This document shows, piece by piece, positions 34,584-42,560 of a stretch of DNA of 64,000 bases. Source of the stretch: Bacillota bacterium (GTDB lineage: Bacteria; Bacillota; Dethiobacteria; DTU022); assembly GCA_033549065.1 (NCBI GenBank), contig JAWSUE010000011.1, forward strand, positions 1 through 64,000. The letters are read 5' to 3'. Position 1 is the stretch's first letter; every line of letters starts with the position of its first letter. The notes below the pieces were generated by a model. The model worked only from the letters and a program-made list of their open reading frames with translations. It was not told the origin of the DNA and did not search any database. A program made the translations under genes and the position numbers.

Positions 34584-36044
34584 TCAAGACACCTCCTTAG
34601 CAGGTACCGCTTTCCAGAAATAAAAAGTGGTGTCCCTTTTTGGATCTACATATTTTATTCTGAATGAGAAATTCACCTTTATCCCAACTTTCAGATCTTC
34701 AAGTACGCAGTCAGTGAAATCCATCATTAACCTTCCTCCGCCCTCAAAGTCTATATTGCCATAAATAGCAGGAGGATTTAATGTTGCTGCAAGCATATCT
34801 GAAGTAAAGCTGACAATTTTGCCGGTTTTTCCGGACAAAATAATCGGTACCATTTGATCAATTGCTCCGCATTCGGGATTAACACAAACTCTCTGTGGCG
34901 GGTACTGCTGGGTTCCACAGGCTAAACATTTTGTGCCCTGCATGCTGGAAATTGCTTTTCGGTTTCGCCACACCAGGGACCAGCGGGTCAGTCTCTCCTC
35001 TTCGCCCCTCATGCCAATCTCAACAGGTAACATTTCCCTCCATGCCAGATATTTTTGGAAATTATCAAGATCCTGCCTGTTCCTGATGGAATCTGTAACC
35101 CTTAACCTGTTTTTATAGTTTTCTATTTCACCTGTAACCTCGAAGTAGAGCGCATCACAGCCATTGCCGTAACTGATAACTGCTATTTTATCCCCAGGAG
35201 AAGCATCCTCAAGAGAAGCTGCCAACATCAGAAGCGGATGAGCCGAACCGGTATCTCCGGCATCCATCATCAGGTCATCCTGAACCTGTTCAGAATCAAT
35301 TTTCAGTCGACGGTTTATATTCTTCCGGGCTCCCCCGTAATAACAGGGATAAATCACTTTTTTAAAATCAGCTATTTGAAGGCTGTATTTATCGCAGAGT
35401 CCCTGAATAGCCTGAGGAATGAAGCGGTCATAGCCCATATCCCTGATCCATCGTTCTTCCCACTGACGATCATATTTAGAATTTTCACCACGCAAGTGAT
35501 CAACAAAATCGCAAGCCATTGAAAAAGCGCCTTTAAATTCCGCCAGAACATTTTCACAACTGATCAGAAGTGCGGCTCCCCCATCACCAAATACCATTTC
35601 CTGAACTGACCCCACTTTGCCTATCCTGCAGTCAGACGCACAGGCCATGGCGTTTCTGCCACTGCCGGAGGCTACAAATTCAATCGCAGATAACAGCGCT
35701 GCCGTTCCTGATTTTACCGAACCCGAAAAATCTGCTGTTCTGATAGTTTCTCCGGCAGCTAAAGCCCCGGAAATAATATTGGCATTTTGACGTTCACGGT
35801 AAGGGGCTGTGGTTGAAGCAAAGTAGAGCGCTTCAATATCAGCCGGATTGAACCCCTGCATGCATTTCATTCCTGCCGCGACAGCCATTGTAATTGAGTC
35901 CTCATCATAATTGGCTACTGCTTTATCTCCGGCTGCGTTCATGATAATAGCAGGATTCAACCATCCCATGGCGCTAAATATTTGCATTCGATTTATACGA
36001 TAACGGGGGATATACCCCGCAAATGAACTGATACCAACCAACAT
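34584..36044 (-). CDS. HMG-CoA-synthase-like protein fused to a DUF35 OB-fold/zinc ribbon
   Basis: A 486-residue fusion. Residues 1-330 have the fold of 3-hydroxy-3-methylglutaryl-CoA synthase (GISSFAGYIPRYRINR start; FGDGGAALLIS; ISYGNGCDALYFEVT). Residues 345-486 form a DUF35 unit: a zinc ribbon with Cys373, Cys376, Cys387 and Cys392, then an OB-fold. In archaea DUF35 is a separate protein that bridges thiolase and HMG-CoA synthase. Compared with the family from memory, the nucleophile Cys position reads Val110 (ADFSGSVKSGTAAL), the Glu position reads Thr near 78, and the catalytic His region reads YPCYYGGARK, so ordinary condensing activity looks lost. The role may be structural or a different lyase chemistry. 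Stop is one base from the thiolase start. Confidence 0.85.
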   Translation of the reverse strand: MLVGISSFAGYIPRYRINRMQIFSAMGWLNPAIIMNAAGDKAVANYDEDSITMAVAAGMKCMQGFNPADIEALYFASTTAPYRERQNANIISGALAAGETIRTADFSGSVKSGTAALLSAIEFVASGSGRNAMACASDCRIGKVGSVQEMVFGDGGAALLISCENVLAEFKGAFSMACDFVDHLRGENSKYDRQWEERWIRDMGYDRFIPQAIQGLCDKYSLQIADFKKVIYPCYYGGARKNINRRLKIDSEQVQDDLMMDAGDTGSAHPLLMLAASLEDASPGDKIAVISYGNGCDALYFEVTGEIENYKNRLRVTDSIRNRQDLDNFQKYLAWREMLPVEIGMRGEEERLTRWSLVWRNRKAISSMQGTKCLACGTQQYPPQRVCVNPECGAIDQMVPIILSGKTGKIVSFTSDMLAATLNPPAIYGNIDFEGGGRLMMDFTDCVLEDLKVGIKVNFSFRIKYVDPKRDTTFYFWKAVPAKEVS

Positions 36045-36062
36045 CTACCCACTCCTTTCATT

Positions 36063-36908
36063 TTATATGTTCAACCATACAGCAGCATTGGTCAGGCAAT
36101 ATTCGCCGCGTTCGGCTGTTTTCGAACGGATGATTATCTGGTCATCCTTTACCTTCCACATTTCTGTTACGATTGTTTCACCGGGGAATACATGCCTTGA
36201 GAAACGAACCTTAATCGCTTTGAAACGGGATGGATCATTCCCACAATATTCTCTGATCACGGCCCGCCCCGCAAATCCGAAAGTACAAAGACCGTGAAGT
36301 ATCGGTTTTTCAAAACCACCCATCGCAGCAAAGCCTGGATCTGCATGCAGCGGGTTGAAATCACCAGAAAGTCTGTATAATAAGGCCTGCTGCGGCAATG
36401 TTTTCATTTCTACAACCCGATCCGGCTTTCTTTCCGGAGGTTCATTGCCTGGTTCAGGTCCGCGATCCCCGCCGAAACCTCCTTCACCCCTGATAAAAGT
36501 ACTGAACCGATTCATGAAAAGCTCTTCACCCTTTGAATCCCTGGTGGTCACATCAATTTCTACCAGGGCCCCTTTACCCTTGTCAAATATTCCTGATATT
36601 TTGGGATATGAAGTCATTTTGCCTTCTACAGGTATCGTTTTGTAGATCTCAAGATACTGTTCTCCGTGCAGAAGCATGGCCAGGTTAAAATCCATCCCTT
36701 CCATGCCAACTATACCCATCAGCGCTCCAAATGGCGGAATAACCCCATAGGTTGGGATAACCTCAAGTTCATTCTCATAAACAAATTTAAGTTCATCCGG
36801 TTCTGCTCCCGCGCCTATTCCCAGGGCATAAAGGATTATGTCCTTGGTAGAGTAACTGATTTCCAGTGAAGGCAGTTCTTTACCAACCAATTTCGGATCT
36901 ATCGGCAT
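36063..36908 (-). CDS. MaoC-like (R)-specific enoyl-CoA hydratase with double hotdog fold
   Basis: A 281-residue hydratase-2 like that of peroxisomal multifunctional enzyme type 2. The N-terminal hotdog lacks catalytic residues; the C-terminal one carries the signature YRLSGDFNPLHADPGFA, with the Asp/His pair, followed by PILHGLCTFGFAGRAV. It makes (3R)-hydroxyacyl-CoA from 2-enoyl-CoA, often with long or branched chains. The frame opens two codons earlier, but ATG 36908 (MPIDPKLVGKEL) has AAAGGAG at a better distance. The preceding SDR gene supplies the matching dehydrogenase. Confidence 0.88.
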   Translation of the reverse strand: MPIDPKLVGKELPSLEISYSTKDIILYALGIGAGAEPDELKFVYENELEVIPTYGVIPPFGALMGIVGMEGMDFNLAMLLHGEQYLEIYKTIPVEGKMTSYPKISGIFDKGKGALVEIDVTTRDSKGEELFMNRFSTFIRGEGGFGGDRGPEPGNEPPERKPDRVVEMKTLPQQALLYRLSGDFNPLHADPGFAAMGGFEKPILHGLCTFGFAGRAVIREYCGNDPSRFKAIKVRFSRHVFPGETIVTEMWKVKDDQIIIRSKTAERGEYCLTNAAVWLNI

Positions 36909-36948
36909 AACCATTCTCCTTTCTCACGTAACCTTTTATCTTCCAGGA

Positions 36949-37860
36949 TTAACCCATACTCATTTTTGATAGAACTGTGCCGGCCTGTTCCATGGCTGAG
37001 GCAAATTCACTTCCACCTTCAAGATTTTTGATCTCATCGAATTTATCCACAATCATCTCGATTGTTATCGCTTTTTCAGGATTAAAGACCACACCGGGCC
37101 CTTCGACTATTGCAGCCCTGCTAAAATATCCACCACCGGCACTGAACATTTTTCCGCTTTCCTCACATTTTTCAGAGCAGAGCCAGGCAACAATGGGAGC
37201 TACATAGTCAGGCTTAACCTTACCGATAACTTCTTCGGGCATAACGGTAAAAGTTAACCTGGTTCCGGCAGTTGGAACGATTGTATTTGCTTTGATGTTG
37301 TATCTGGCGCCTTCCTGCGCAACACAGTTCATCATTCCGGCAATTCCCATTTTAGCCGCACCATAATTAACCTGTCCAAAATTTCCGTACAAACCTGCTG
37401 CCGATGCTGTTGAGACAATCCTGCCGTATGTCTGGTCTTTCATGCCGGCAAAAGCCGCTTTTGTACAATAAAATGTTCCATCCAGATGCACCGACATAAT
37501 CTTGCGATAATCTTCCATTTCCATCTTTAACAGGCTTTTATCCCTTAAAATACCGGCATTATTGATCAGTATATCGAGGCGGCCGTATTTATCAATTGCC
37601 GTTTCTATTATATTTTGAGCGCTTTCCCACTCTGCTACACTATCGTAATTTGCCACTGCTTCACCACCCGCAGACTTGATCTCATTGACAACCATCTGGG
37701 CAGGAGTAGTGTCAGAACCGCTGCCGTCAAAAGTTCCACCAAGATCATTGACAACGACTTTTGCACCACGTGATGCAAGTAAAAGGGCGTAAGCTTTTCC
37801 AAGACCTCCTCCAGCTCCGGTGATCACTGCTACTTTCCCGTCAAACCTGATTTCTTCCAT
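36949..37860 (-). CDS. SDR (3R)-hydroxyacyl-CoA dehydrogenase, MFE-2 type
   Basis: A 303-residue short-chain dehydrogenase resembling the dehydrogenase part of peroxisomal MFE-2/HSD17B4. Cofactor loop TGAGGGLGKAYALLLASRGA near 15-34, NNAG near 101, catalytic Ser in VSTASAAGLYG, and YGAAK for Tyr/Lys. The C-terminal extension beyond 250 is also as in MFE-2. NAD(H) use is expected. It is the first gene of the operon, 40 bp before the MaoC gene; a good promoter lies directly upstream. Confidence 0.9.
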   Translation of the reverse strand: MEEIRFDGKVAVITGAGGGLGKAYALLLASRGAKVVVNDLGGTFDGSGSDTTPAQMVVNEIKSAGGEAVANYDSVAEWESAQNIIETAIDKYGRLDILINNAGILRDKSLLKMEMEDYRKIMSVHLDGTFYCTKAAFAGMKDQTYGRIVSTASAAGLYGNFGQVNYGAAKMGIAGMMNCVAQEGARYNIKANTIVPTAGTRLTFTVMPEEVIGKVKPDYVAPIVAWLCSEKCEESGKMFSAGGGYFSRAAIVEGPGVVFNPEKAITIEMIVDKFDEIKNLEGGSEFASAMEQAGTVLSKMSMG

Positions 37861-37891
37861 TTACTAAACCTCCCGCAATAAAGTTAATTTA

Positions 37892-37920
37892 ATTTTATGA
37901 GATTGAATGCATTTAATCAA
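37892..37920 (-). promoter_or_regulatory. Promoter of the SDR/acyl-CoA operon with tandem TTGATTAAA words
   Basis: On the minus strand TTGATT (37920-37915), a 17-bp spacer and TAAAAT (37897-37892) form a good sigma-A match 32 bp upstream of the SDR start. The word TTGATTAAA occurs twice around the -35 box with a 13-bp period, a possible regulator site. Confidence 0.55.
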
Positions 37921-37984
37921 TATTTTTAATCAACTATATATTTTGATAATAAATCCTTAGTTTATAAAGATTTCTACTGATCAT

Positions 37985-38016
37985 TTAGAGGAATCGTATA
38001 AATAACGTATAATTAA
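37985..38016 (+). promoter_or_regulatory. Promoter/operator of the MerR-TetR hybrid regulator
   Basis: A tandem direct repeat, CGTATAAATAA (37995-38005) and CGTATAATTAA (38006-38016), covers the TATAAT at 38008-38013; TTAGAG at 37985-37990 is a weak -35 with 17-bp spacing. The overlap with the -10 box is what one expects for an autorepressor site. Confidence 0.45.
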
Positions 38017-38063
38017 TATCTAAACACTGCTCATCATTTTTCATAAATTGCGAGGATAGTTTA

Positions 38064-38927
38064 ATGGAAATCGCCACAGCAGAAAAAGTCATGCGCATCG
38101 GTGAACTTTCCCGGCGTTCAAAAATCAGCAAACAGCTGATTCATTACTACCTGCGAAGAGGCTATCTCCATCCACCTGTATTTAAAAAGAGCAATCAGGC
38201 TTATTATGATCAAACCCATCTTGAACGTCTTCTTTTTCTTCGCAAATGCAATGAAGAAGCTATTCCCCTTTCGCATGCTGCAGCAACATGGGAGAAAGTA
38301 ACTGCCAAAAAGAAAAAATCCGGAACGAAAAGGAAACTAAAAGATAATGTTGAGTCAAAAACCCGCGATAGTATCATCAGGGAAGCATCACAGATATTTT
38401 TACGTAAAGGATACAGCAGCCCCAGTATTGCCGAAATAATGGAGAAAGTAGGTGTTACAAAACCTTCCTTTTATTACTACTTTAGAAATAAAAAAGACCT
38501 TTACCTGACCTGTCTGGACTGTATATTTGACTCCTTTTCCAAAAGTTCACTGGACAGTATTCGTCAGGAAACAAAACCACTAAAACGTCTCGAGCAGCGT
38601 TGGAAAGCCGGACATACATATTCAAAGCGCCTTTCTACTTCTATAAATCTGCTCAAAGATTCTCTCCGTCAGGAGGATCCCGAGGAACGAGCCAGAGCAG
38701 AGTCTATTTTACGAAAATCCTGGGTTGATCCCCTGACGAAAGATCTGGAACGCGGAATTAAAAGCGGAGATATACGTCCGGTACGCAGTGAAATTATCAG
38801 TTTTGCACTTATTTCGCTTCTGGACACCTTCATTTACAGGGAGATCCTTGAAAATAAATACGGATCAGACGCGGTGCTGGAATCAGTTTACGATCTGATC
38901 CTACACGGCCTTCTCCCAAAAAACTAA
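38064..38927 (+). CDS. MerR-TetR hybrid transcriptional regulator
   Basis: A 287-residue protein with two different DNA-binding domains. Residues 8-60 are a MerR-type winged helix (MRIGELSRRSKISKQLIHYY, then GYLHPP). A lysine-rich linker (about 82-96) leads to a TetR-type helix-turn-helix at 103-150 (RDSIIREASQIFLRKGYSS, SIAEIMEKVGVTKPSFYYYF) and a helical TetR ligand-binding tail. It is divergent from the acyl-CoA operon and most likely regulates it, sensing an acyl-CoA. Fusion of the two families in one chain is unusual; the frame is continuous, so it is not an assembly join. Start ATG after GAGGATAG. Confidence 0.9.
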   Translation: MEIATAEKVMRIGELSRRSKISKQLIHYYLRRGYLHPPVFKKSNQAYYDQTHLERLLFLRKCNEEAIPLSHAAATWEKVTAKKKKSGTKRKLKDNVESKTRDSIIREASQIFLRKGYSSPSIAEIMEKVGVTKPSFYYYFRNKKDLYLTCLDCIFDSFSKSSLDSIRQETKPLKRLEQRWKAGHTYSKRLSTSINLLKDSLRQEDPEERARAESILRKSWVDPLTKDLERGIKSGDIRPVRSEIISFALISLLDTFIYREILENKYGSDAVLESVYDLILHGLLPKN

Positions 38928-38929
38928 AC

Positions 38930-39000
38930 ATTGTCAAGGGGACGGGGTTGTTGACAACATTATTGTTAGGAACTAAATTGATAACTGTCCTGTCACGCAA
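38930..39000. repeat. REP-like GGGGACGG sequence
   Basis: The gap after the regulator reads TTGTCAAGGGGACGGGG, then TTGTTGACAAC and later ACTGTCCTGTCACGC. Words of this kind (GGGGACGG with GTCA flanks) resemble the repeats associated with REP-type tyrosine transposases in many bacteria. TTGTTGACAA can also fold back on the first TTGTCAA. There is no transposase gene nearby. Confidence 0.4.
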
Positions 39001-39045
39001 AATAAAAGCCACCTGCTGAAAAATATTTAAGATCAACAGATGGCT
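38998..39045 (-). terminator. Terminator of tRNA-Leu
   Basis: On the minus strand AGCCATCTGTTG pairs with CAGCAGGTGGCT (two G-T pairs) across an AT-rich loop and is followed by TTTATTTTG. It begins 8 bp after the tRNA CCA end. Confidence 0.7.
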
Positions 39046-39052
39046 AATTATT

Positions 39053-39139
39053 TGGTGCGAGCGAGAGGACTTGAACCTCCACGGGCGTTAAGCCCACTAG
39101 GTCCTGAACCTAGCGCGTCTGCCGTTCCGCCACGCTCGC
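39053..39139 (-). tRNA. tRNA-Leu (CAG)
   Basis: The 87-nt minus-strand sequence has a 7-bp acceptor stem GCGAGCG/CGCTCGC, an anticodon stem CTAGG/CCTAG with loop TTCAGGA (anticodon CAG), a long variable arm (GGGC..GCCC) as in class II tRNAs, a T-loop TTCAAGT, and an encoded CCA. The long variable arm and anticodon define tRNA-Leu reading CUG. Confidence 0.95.
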
Positions 39140-39220
39140 CCGAAAAATACCTGCCCTGTTATTATAACTACTCCTGGAGCGATAATCAATAACCAAAGAA
39201 ATAATTTAAGATTATTAATT

Positions 39221-40138
39221 TTAAATCGAAGGTGGCGTCAACAGTTTTAGAGCTTTCGGATGCACTTTTATTCTAACAGGCAGATTCCCTATAACTTCTC
39301 CGTCTACATGTACAAGAACAGGATGATCAGCTCCGACGGTTATCTCTTTACCGACCATGGAGAGTACACCATCATGTGTTAAATGTTTTTTCATCAGAGC
39401 TTTTACGGCTATAACTGTAGTTTCCGGATTAGTTTTCCCTTTGACCAACAGTAAATCCAGATTGCCGTCAGTAATTGAAGCATTCGGAGCGATCGATAAT
39501 GCTCCACCATAAAATCTGCCATTGGCAATTACAACCAGAAGTGTATTATCTTCTTTCAAGATTTGACCATCACAGGATAACTCTGCCGCAAAATGTTCAA
39601 AATGCAATAATTCATTAAAAAAAGCGGCCAGGTAAGCCATATAGCCTTTTATAAATCTGTACTTGTGCGAGGCCATCTCGGCAACTGCTGCATCAAACCC
39701 TATTCCGACTACATTTAGAAAGAACGTTTCGTTTATCGAGCCAATATCTACATTCTGAGGCTCCCAACTGTTCAAACCGTAAAGCGCTTCTTGCCATCTG
39801 CCCGGAATACCCGTGGATCTCCTGAAACCATTTCCGGTTCCCAGGGGTAGTATACCCAGTATAATCTTACCGAGATCAATTCCATTGACAACTTCCCGGA
39901 GAGATCCATCGCCTCCAACCGCAACTACCAGTTCAGCGCCTTTTTTGACTGACTTTGCCGCAAGGATAGTACCATCGCCCGGCCTATCAGTAAAATATAC
40001 AGTGTAGCGTTGTCCAGCTTCATTTAACAGTTGTTCTATCTGCTGCCATACCCGGCCTGCCTTACCACCCCCGGCTTCGGCATTGACAATAAATGCTGTG
40101 TTATAGCGCAGTTTCAGTGTTCTATCGTAATGGTTCAT
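39221..40138 (-). CDS. Diacylglycerol/lipid kinase family protein (YegS/DagK type)
   Basis: A 305-residue lipid kinase. The nucleotide-binding part shows FIVNAEAGGGKAGR near 16-29, VVAVGGDGSLREVVNG near 70 and LGILPLGTGNGFRRSTGIP (the GTGN/DFAR loop), followed by the beta-sandwich C-domain with VDIGSINETFFLNVVGIGFD and the DGE motif near the end (LVHVDGEVIG). It phosphorylates diacylglycerol or a related lipid at the inner face of the membrane. It follows the slipin gene by 29 bp on the same strand. Confidence 0.88.
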   Translation of the reverse strand: MNHYDRTLKLRYNTAFIVNAEAGGGKAGRVWQQIEQLLNEAGQRYTVYFTDRPGDGTILAAKSVKKGAELVVAVGGDGSLREVVNGIDLGKIILGILPLGTGNGFRRSTGIPGRWQEALYGLNSWEPQNVDIGSINETFFLNVVGIGFDAAVAEMASHKYRFIKGYMAYLAAFFNELLHFEHFAAELSCDGQILKEDNTLLVVIANGRFYGGALSIAPNASITDGNLDLLLVKGKTNPETTVIAVKALMKKHLTHDGVLSMVGKEITVGADHPVLVHVDGEVIGNLPVRIKVHPKALKLLTPPSI

Positions 40139-40167
40139 AGTACTGACTCCGGGTTGTTCTGCTTAGT

Positions 40168-40965
40168 TTATTCTTCTTTTTCTTTAGCCGCTTCGCCTTT
40201 ATTGGACAGCGGAAGCAGATGTCTTAGTTCGATCGGTAACGGGAAAGCGATGATCGAACCCTGTTGACCGGCGATTTCCGGAAGTGTTCGTAACAAGCGG
40301 ACATAGAAACCGCCCTCCTGGGAGTTTAAAATTTTTGCTGCCTCTGCGATCTTACCGGCTGCCGCTTTTTCACCCTCTGCCTGTACGATGACTGCCCTGC
40401 GCTCTCTTTCAGCAGTCGCCTGGCGCGAAATCGCTTTCTGAAGAGCTTCGGGTATTACAACATCCTTAATTTCAACGGCAGTGACTTTAATTCCCCATGG
40501 ATCTGTCGCTTCATCGAGGATCGACTGGATCTTCTGGTTAAGTTTATCTCTTTCCGACAGCAATTCATCCAATTCAGCCTGTCCGGCAACACTTCTCAAA
40601 GTTGTCTGAGCCAACTGGGCAGTCGCCATTTTATATTCTTCAACATTGTTGACAGCCCGGTTGGGATCAACAACCCGGTAATATACAACGGCATTAACAC
40701 TTGTGGTTACGTTATCGCGGGTAATGACCTCCTGGGTGGGTACATCAAGGGTGATGATCCTGAGAGAGATCCTGATTGTCCGATCGACCAGCGGTATCAC
40801 AAAGACCAAACCAGGCCCTTTTTGTCCGATCAGGCGTCCAAGTCTGAATACTACCAGCCGCTCATATTCACGGACAATTTTAATTGCTGAGGTTATAAAC
40901 AAAAATAAAACGATTATAATCGGTATAAACAAACCGCCTCCGCTTATAATTTCAATCATTCTCAA
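40168..40965 (-). CDS. Slipin (stomatin/prohibitin-like, SPFH domain)
   Basis: A 265-residue membrane-anchored protein: N-terminal hydrophobic hairpin (FIPIIIVLFLFITSAI), SPFH/Band 7 domain (REYERLVVFRLGRL, then GPGLVFVIPLVDR and TSVNAVVYYRVVDP), and a helical tail (AISRQATAERERRAVIVQAEGEK). Slipins form rafts or ring scaffolds and are usually paired with an NfeD protease. The NfeD gene is 56 bp upstream on the same strand. Confidence 0.92.
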   Translation of the reverse strand: MRMIEIISGGGLFIPIIIVLFLFITSAIKIVREYERLVVFRLGRLIGQKGPGLVFVIPLVDRTIRISLRIITLDVPTQEVITRDNVTTSVNAVVYYRVVDPNRAVNNVEEYKMATAQLAQTTLRSVAGQAELDELLSERDKLNQKIQSILDEATDPWGIKVTAVEIKDVVIPEALQKAISRQATAERERRAVIVQAEGEKAAAGKIAEAAKILNSQEGGFYVRLLRTLPEIAGQQGSIIAFPLPIELRHLLPLSNKGEAAKEKEE

Positions 40966-41021
40966 TCCACCTCCGCTTTATTAATAATCAATAGATACCC
41001 TGCTTACATTTTCAATTTCAC

Positions 41022-42380
41022 CTATTCAACGCTGTTGTCTTTCTTATCCTTTTCCGCTCTTCTGACCCAAAGCATAAGAGTTTCTGCCTTTACAACTTCA
41101 ACTTCGGTTCCGGCCGGTATGTTCTTACCGTCTTGGCTCCTCGCTTTCCAAAGTTCTCCACGCGCTTTGATCATCCCTTCAGGATTTAATTTCGATACAG
41201 TAATTCCTTTTTCAGGGGGCAGAAAATAAGTGCTGCCCTCATGCCACTGTCGTCGGCTTTGAATCACTCTCTGGGCAACAAAAATGATGATAATAAGTAA
41301 ACCGATAACCGTTCCTACAACTGTTATCAGGAAAGTTGCATACCACTCCCTGGCCATTAAAGGTTCCATTGGTAACAAAATTGCACCTGCAACCATAGCA
41401 GCTGCGCCTCCTATTCCAAAAATTCCAAACCCGGCTGTAAAAATTTCGGCAACGATCAACCCGGCTCCTAAAAGAAGCAAAATCAAACCTGTTGTATTGG
41501 TATCAAATAAACCTATTCCGTAAATGCCCAGGATCACCAGGATTACACCGGTTACTTCAGGGACAAAAGTACCTGGTGCGTTAATACCGAAATAAATCCC
41601 GAGCAATCCGAGCATAAGGATTAAAAACGATATCTGGGGATCACTGAGCCAATTTTGCAGACGCTCCCTGATATTCATCTCTTCCATGTAAATTGGAGCA
41701 TCTGCCGTATTGAGATTATAGGACACTCCCTGTTTTACGACCACTGTTTCGTCAACTGCTTCCAGAAGCTCATTAATTCCCGGTACTATATAATCGATCA
41801 GGCCGGAATCCAACGCTTCCCGAGAAGTTAGGGTCAAATTTTCTGTAACAAATCTCTCGGCTATATCGGGGGGTCTTCCTTTTTCTTCGGCCATGCTTCG
41901 CAGGTGATTGGCATAAAATATAACTGTTTTTTCATCTGCTGTGTCTGTGCCTTCCGGAGAAAAGGTGATCGGCTGAGCTGCTCCCACAGTAGTTCCCGGA
42001 GCCATTGCCGCTATATCAGAAGAAATAAGGATGAATGCCCCGGCAGAACCTGCTATTGCCCCTGATGGCGCTACCAGCACTGCAACAGGTAGATTCGCAT
42101 TCATAAAGAGCTGGTTTATCTTCAGCGTGGCGTCAACCAGACCACCCGGCGTATCCATAATCACAACTACTAACTGCGAATCACGTTCCAGGGCTATTTC
42201 AAATTGTCTTTCAAGGTAGTTGCCCTGCCCGGCGGTAATTGCTCCTTCCAGCTCAATGACATGTATGGGTCGCTCCGCAGCGCTGCCCTGCGCCGGCATG
42301 TTCAATAATAAAATCATGATTATAAAAGCAGAAGCAATTATTTTATAATTTAAGTAGTTTCTTTTTATCATCGCAATCAC
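41022..42380 (-). CDS. NfeD family membrane serine protease with OB-fold tail
   Basis: A 452-residue membrane protein. A signal-like N-terminal helix (IIASAFIIMILLLNM) leads to a ClpP-like protease domain (VVVIMDTPGGLVDAT, then VAPSGAIAGSAGAFI with the nucleophile Ser and a later general-base Lys), four or more membrane helices (250-370) and a C-terminal NfeD OB-fold (GMIKARGELWKA). Long NfeD proteins cleave the C-terminus of their slipin partner, here the next gene. The frame starts with GTG at 42380; the in-frame ATG three codons later is an alternative as no clear ribosome site decides. Confidence 0.9.
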   Translation of the reverse strand: MIAMIKRNYLNYKIIASAFIIMILLLNMPAQGSAAERPIHVIELEGAITAGQGNYLERQFEIALERDSQLVVVIMDTPGGLVDATLKINQLFMNANLPVAVLVAPSGAIAGSAGAFILISSDIAAMAPGTTVGAAQPITFSPEGTDTADEKTVIFYANHLRSMAEEKGRPPDIAERFVTENLTLTSREALDSGLIDYIVPGINELLEAVDETVVVKQGVSYNLNTADAPIYMEEMNIRERLQNWLSDPQISFLILMLGLLGIYFGINAPGTFVPEVTGVILVILGIYGIGLFDTNTTGLILLLLGAGLIVAEIFTAGFGIFGIGGAAAMVAGAILLPMEPLMAREWYATFLITVVGTVIGLLIIIIFVAQRVIQSRRQWHEGSTYFLPPEKGITVSKLNPEGMIKARGELWKARSQDGKNIPAGTEVEVVKAETLMLWVRRAEKDKKDNSVE

Positions 42381-42495
42381 TACCAGTCCAATTTAATTAC
42401 CTACATTAATATTACTTTAATTATATAACAATTCTGACCTTTTTCAAAGTGCTGGCTGTTGCAGTATATTTGCATTTTAATTAACTTTGTTGACG

Positions 42496-42543
42496 TTGAC
42501 CTAAATTTCATTTCGCTTTATAATATAACCAATTAAGTTATAT
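42496..42543 (+). promoter_or_regulatory. Promoter and operator of the Rrf2-family regulator
   Basis: TTGACC (42496-42501), a 17-bp spacer and TATAAT (42519-42524) form a near-consensus promoter. A perfect inverted repeat, ATATAAC-N7-GTTATAT (42523-42543), overlaps the -10 box and start region, where an Rrf2 protein would repress its own gene. The ribosome site AAAGGAG follows at about 42547. Confidence 0.75.
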
Positions 42544-42560
42544 ATAAAAAGGAGCAAATC

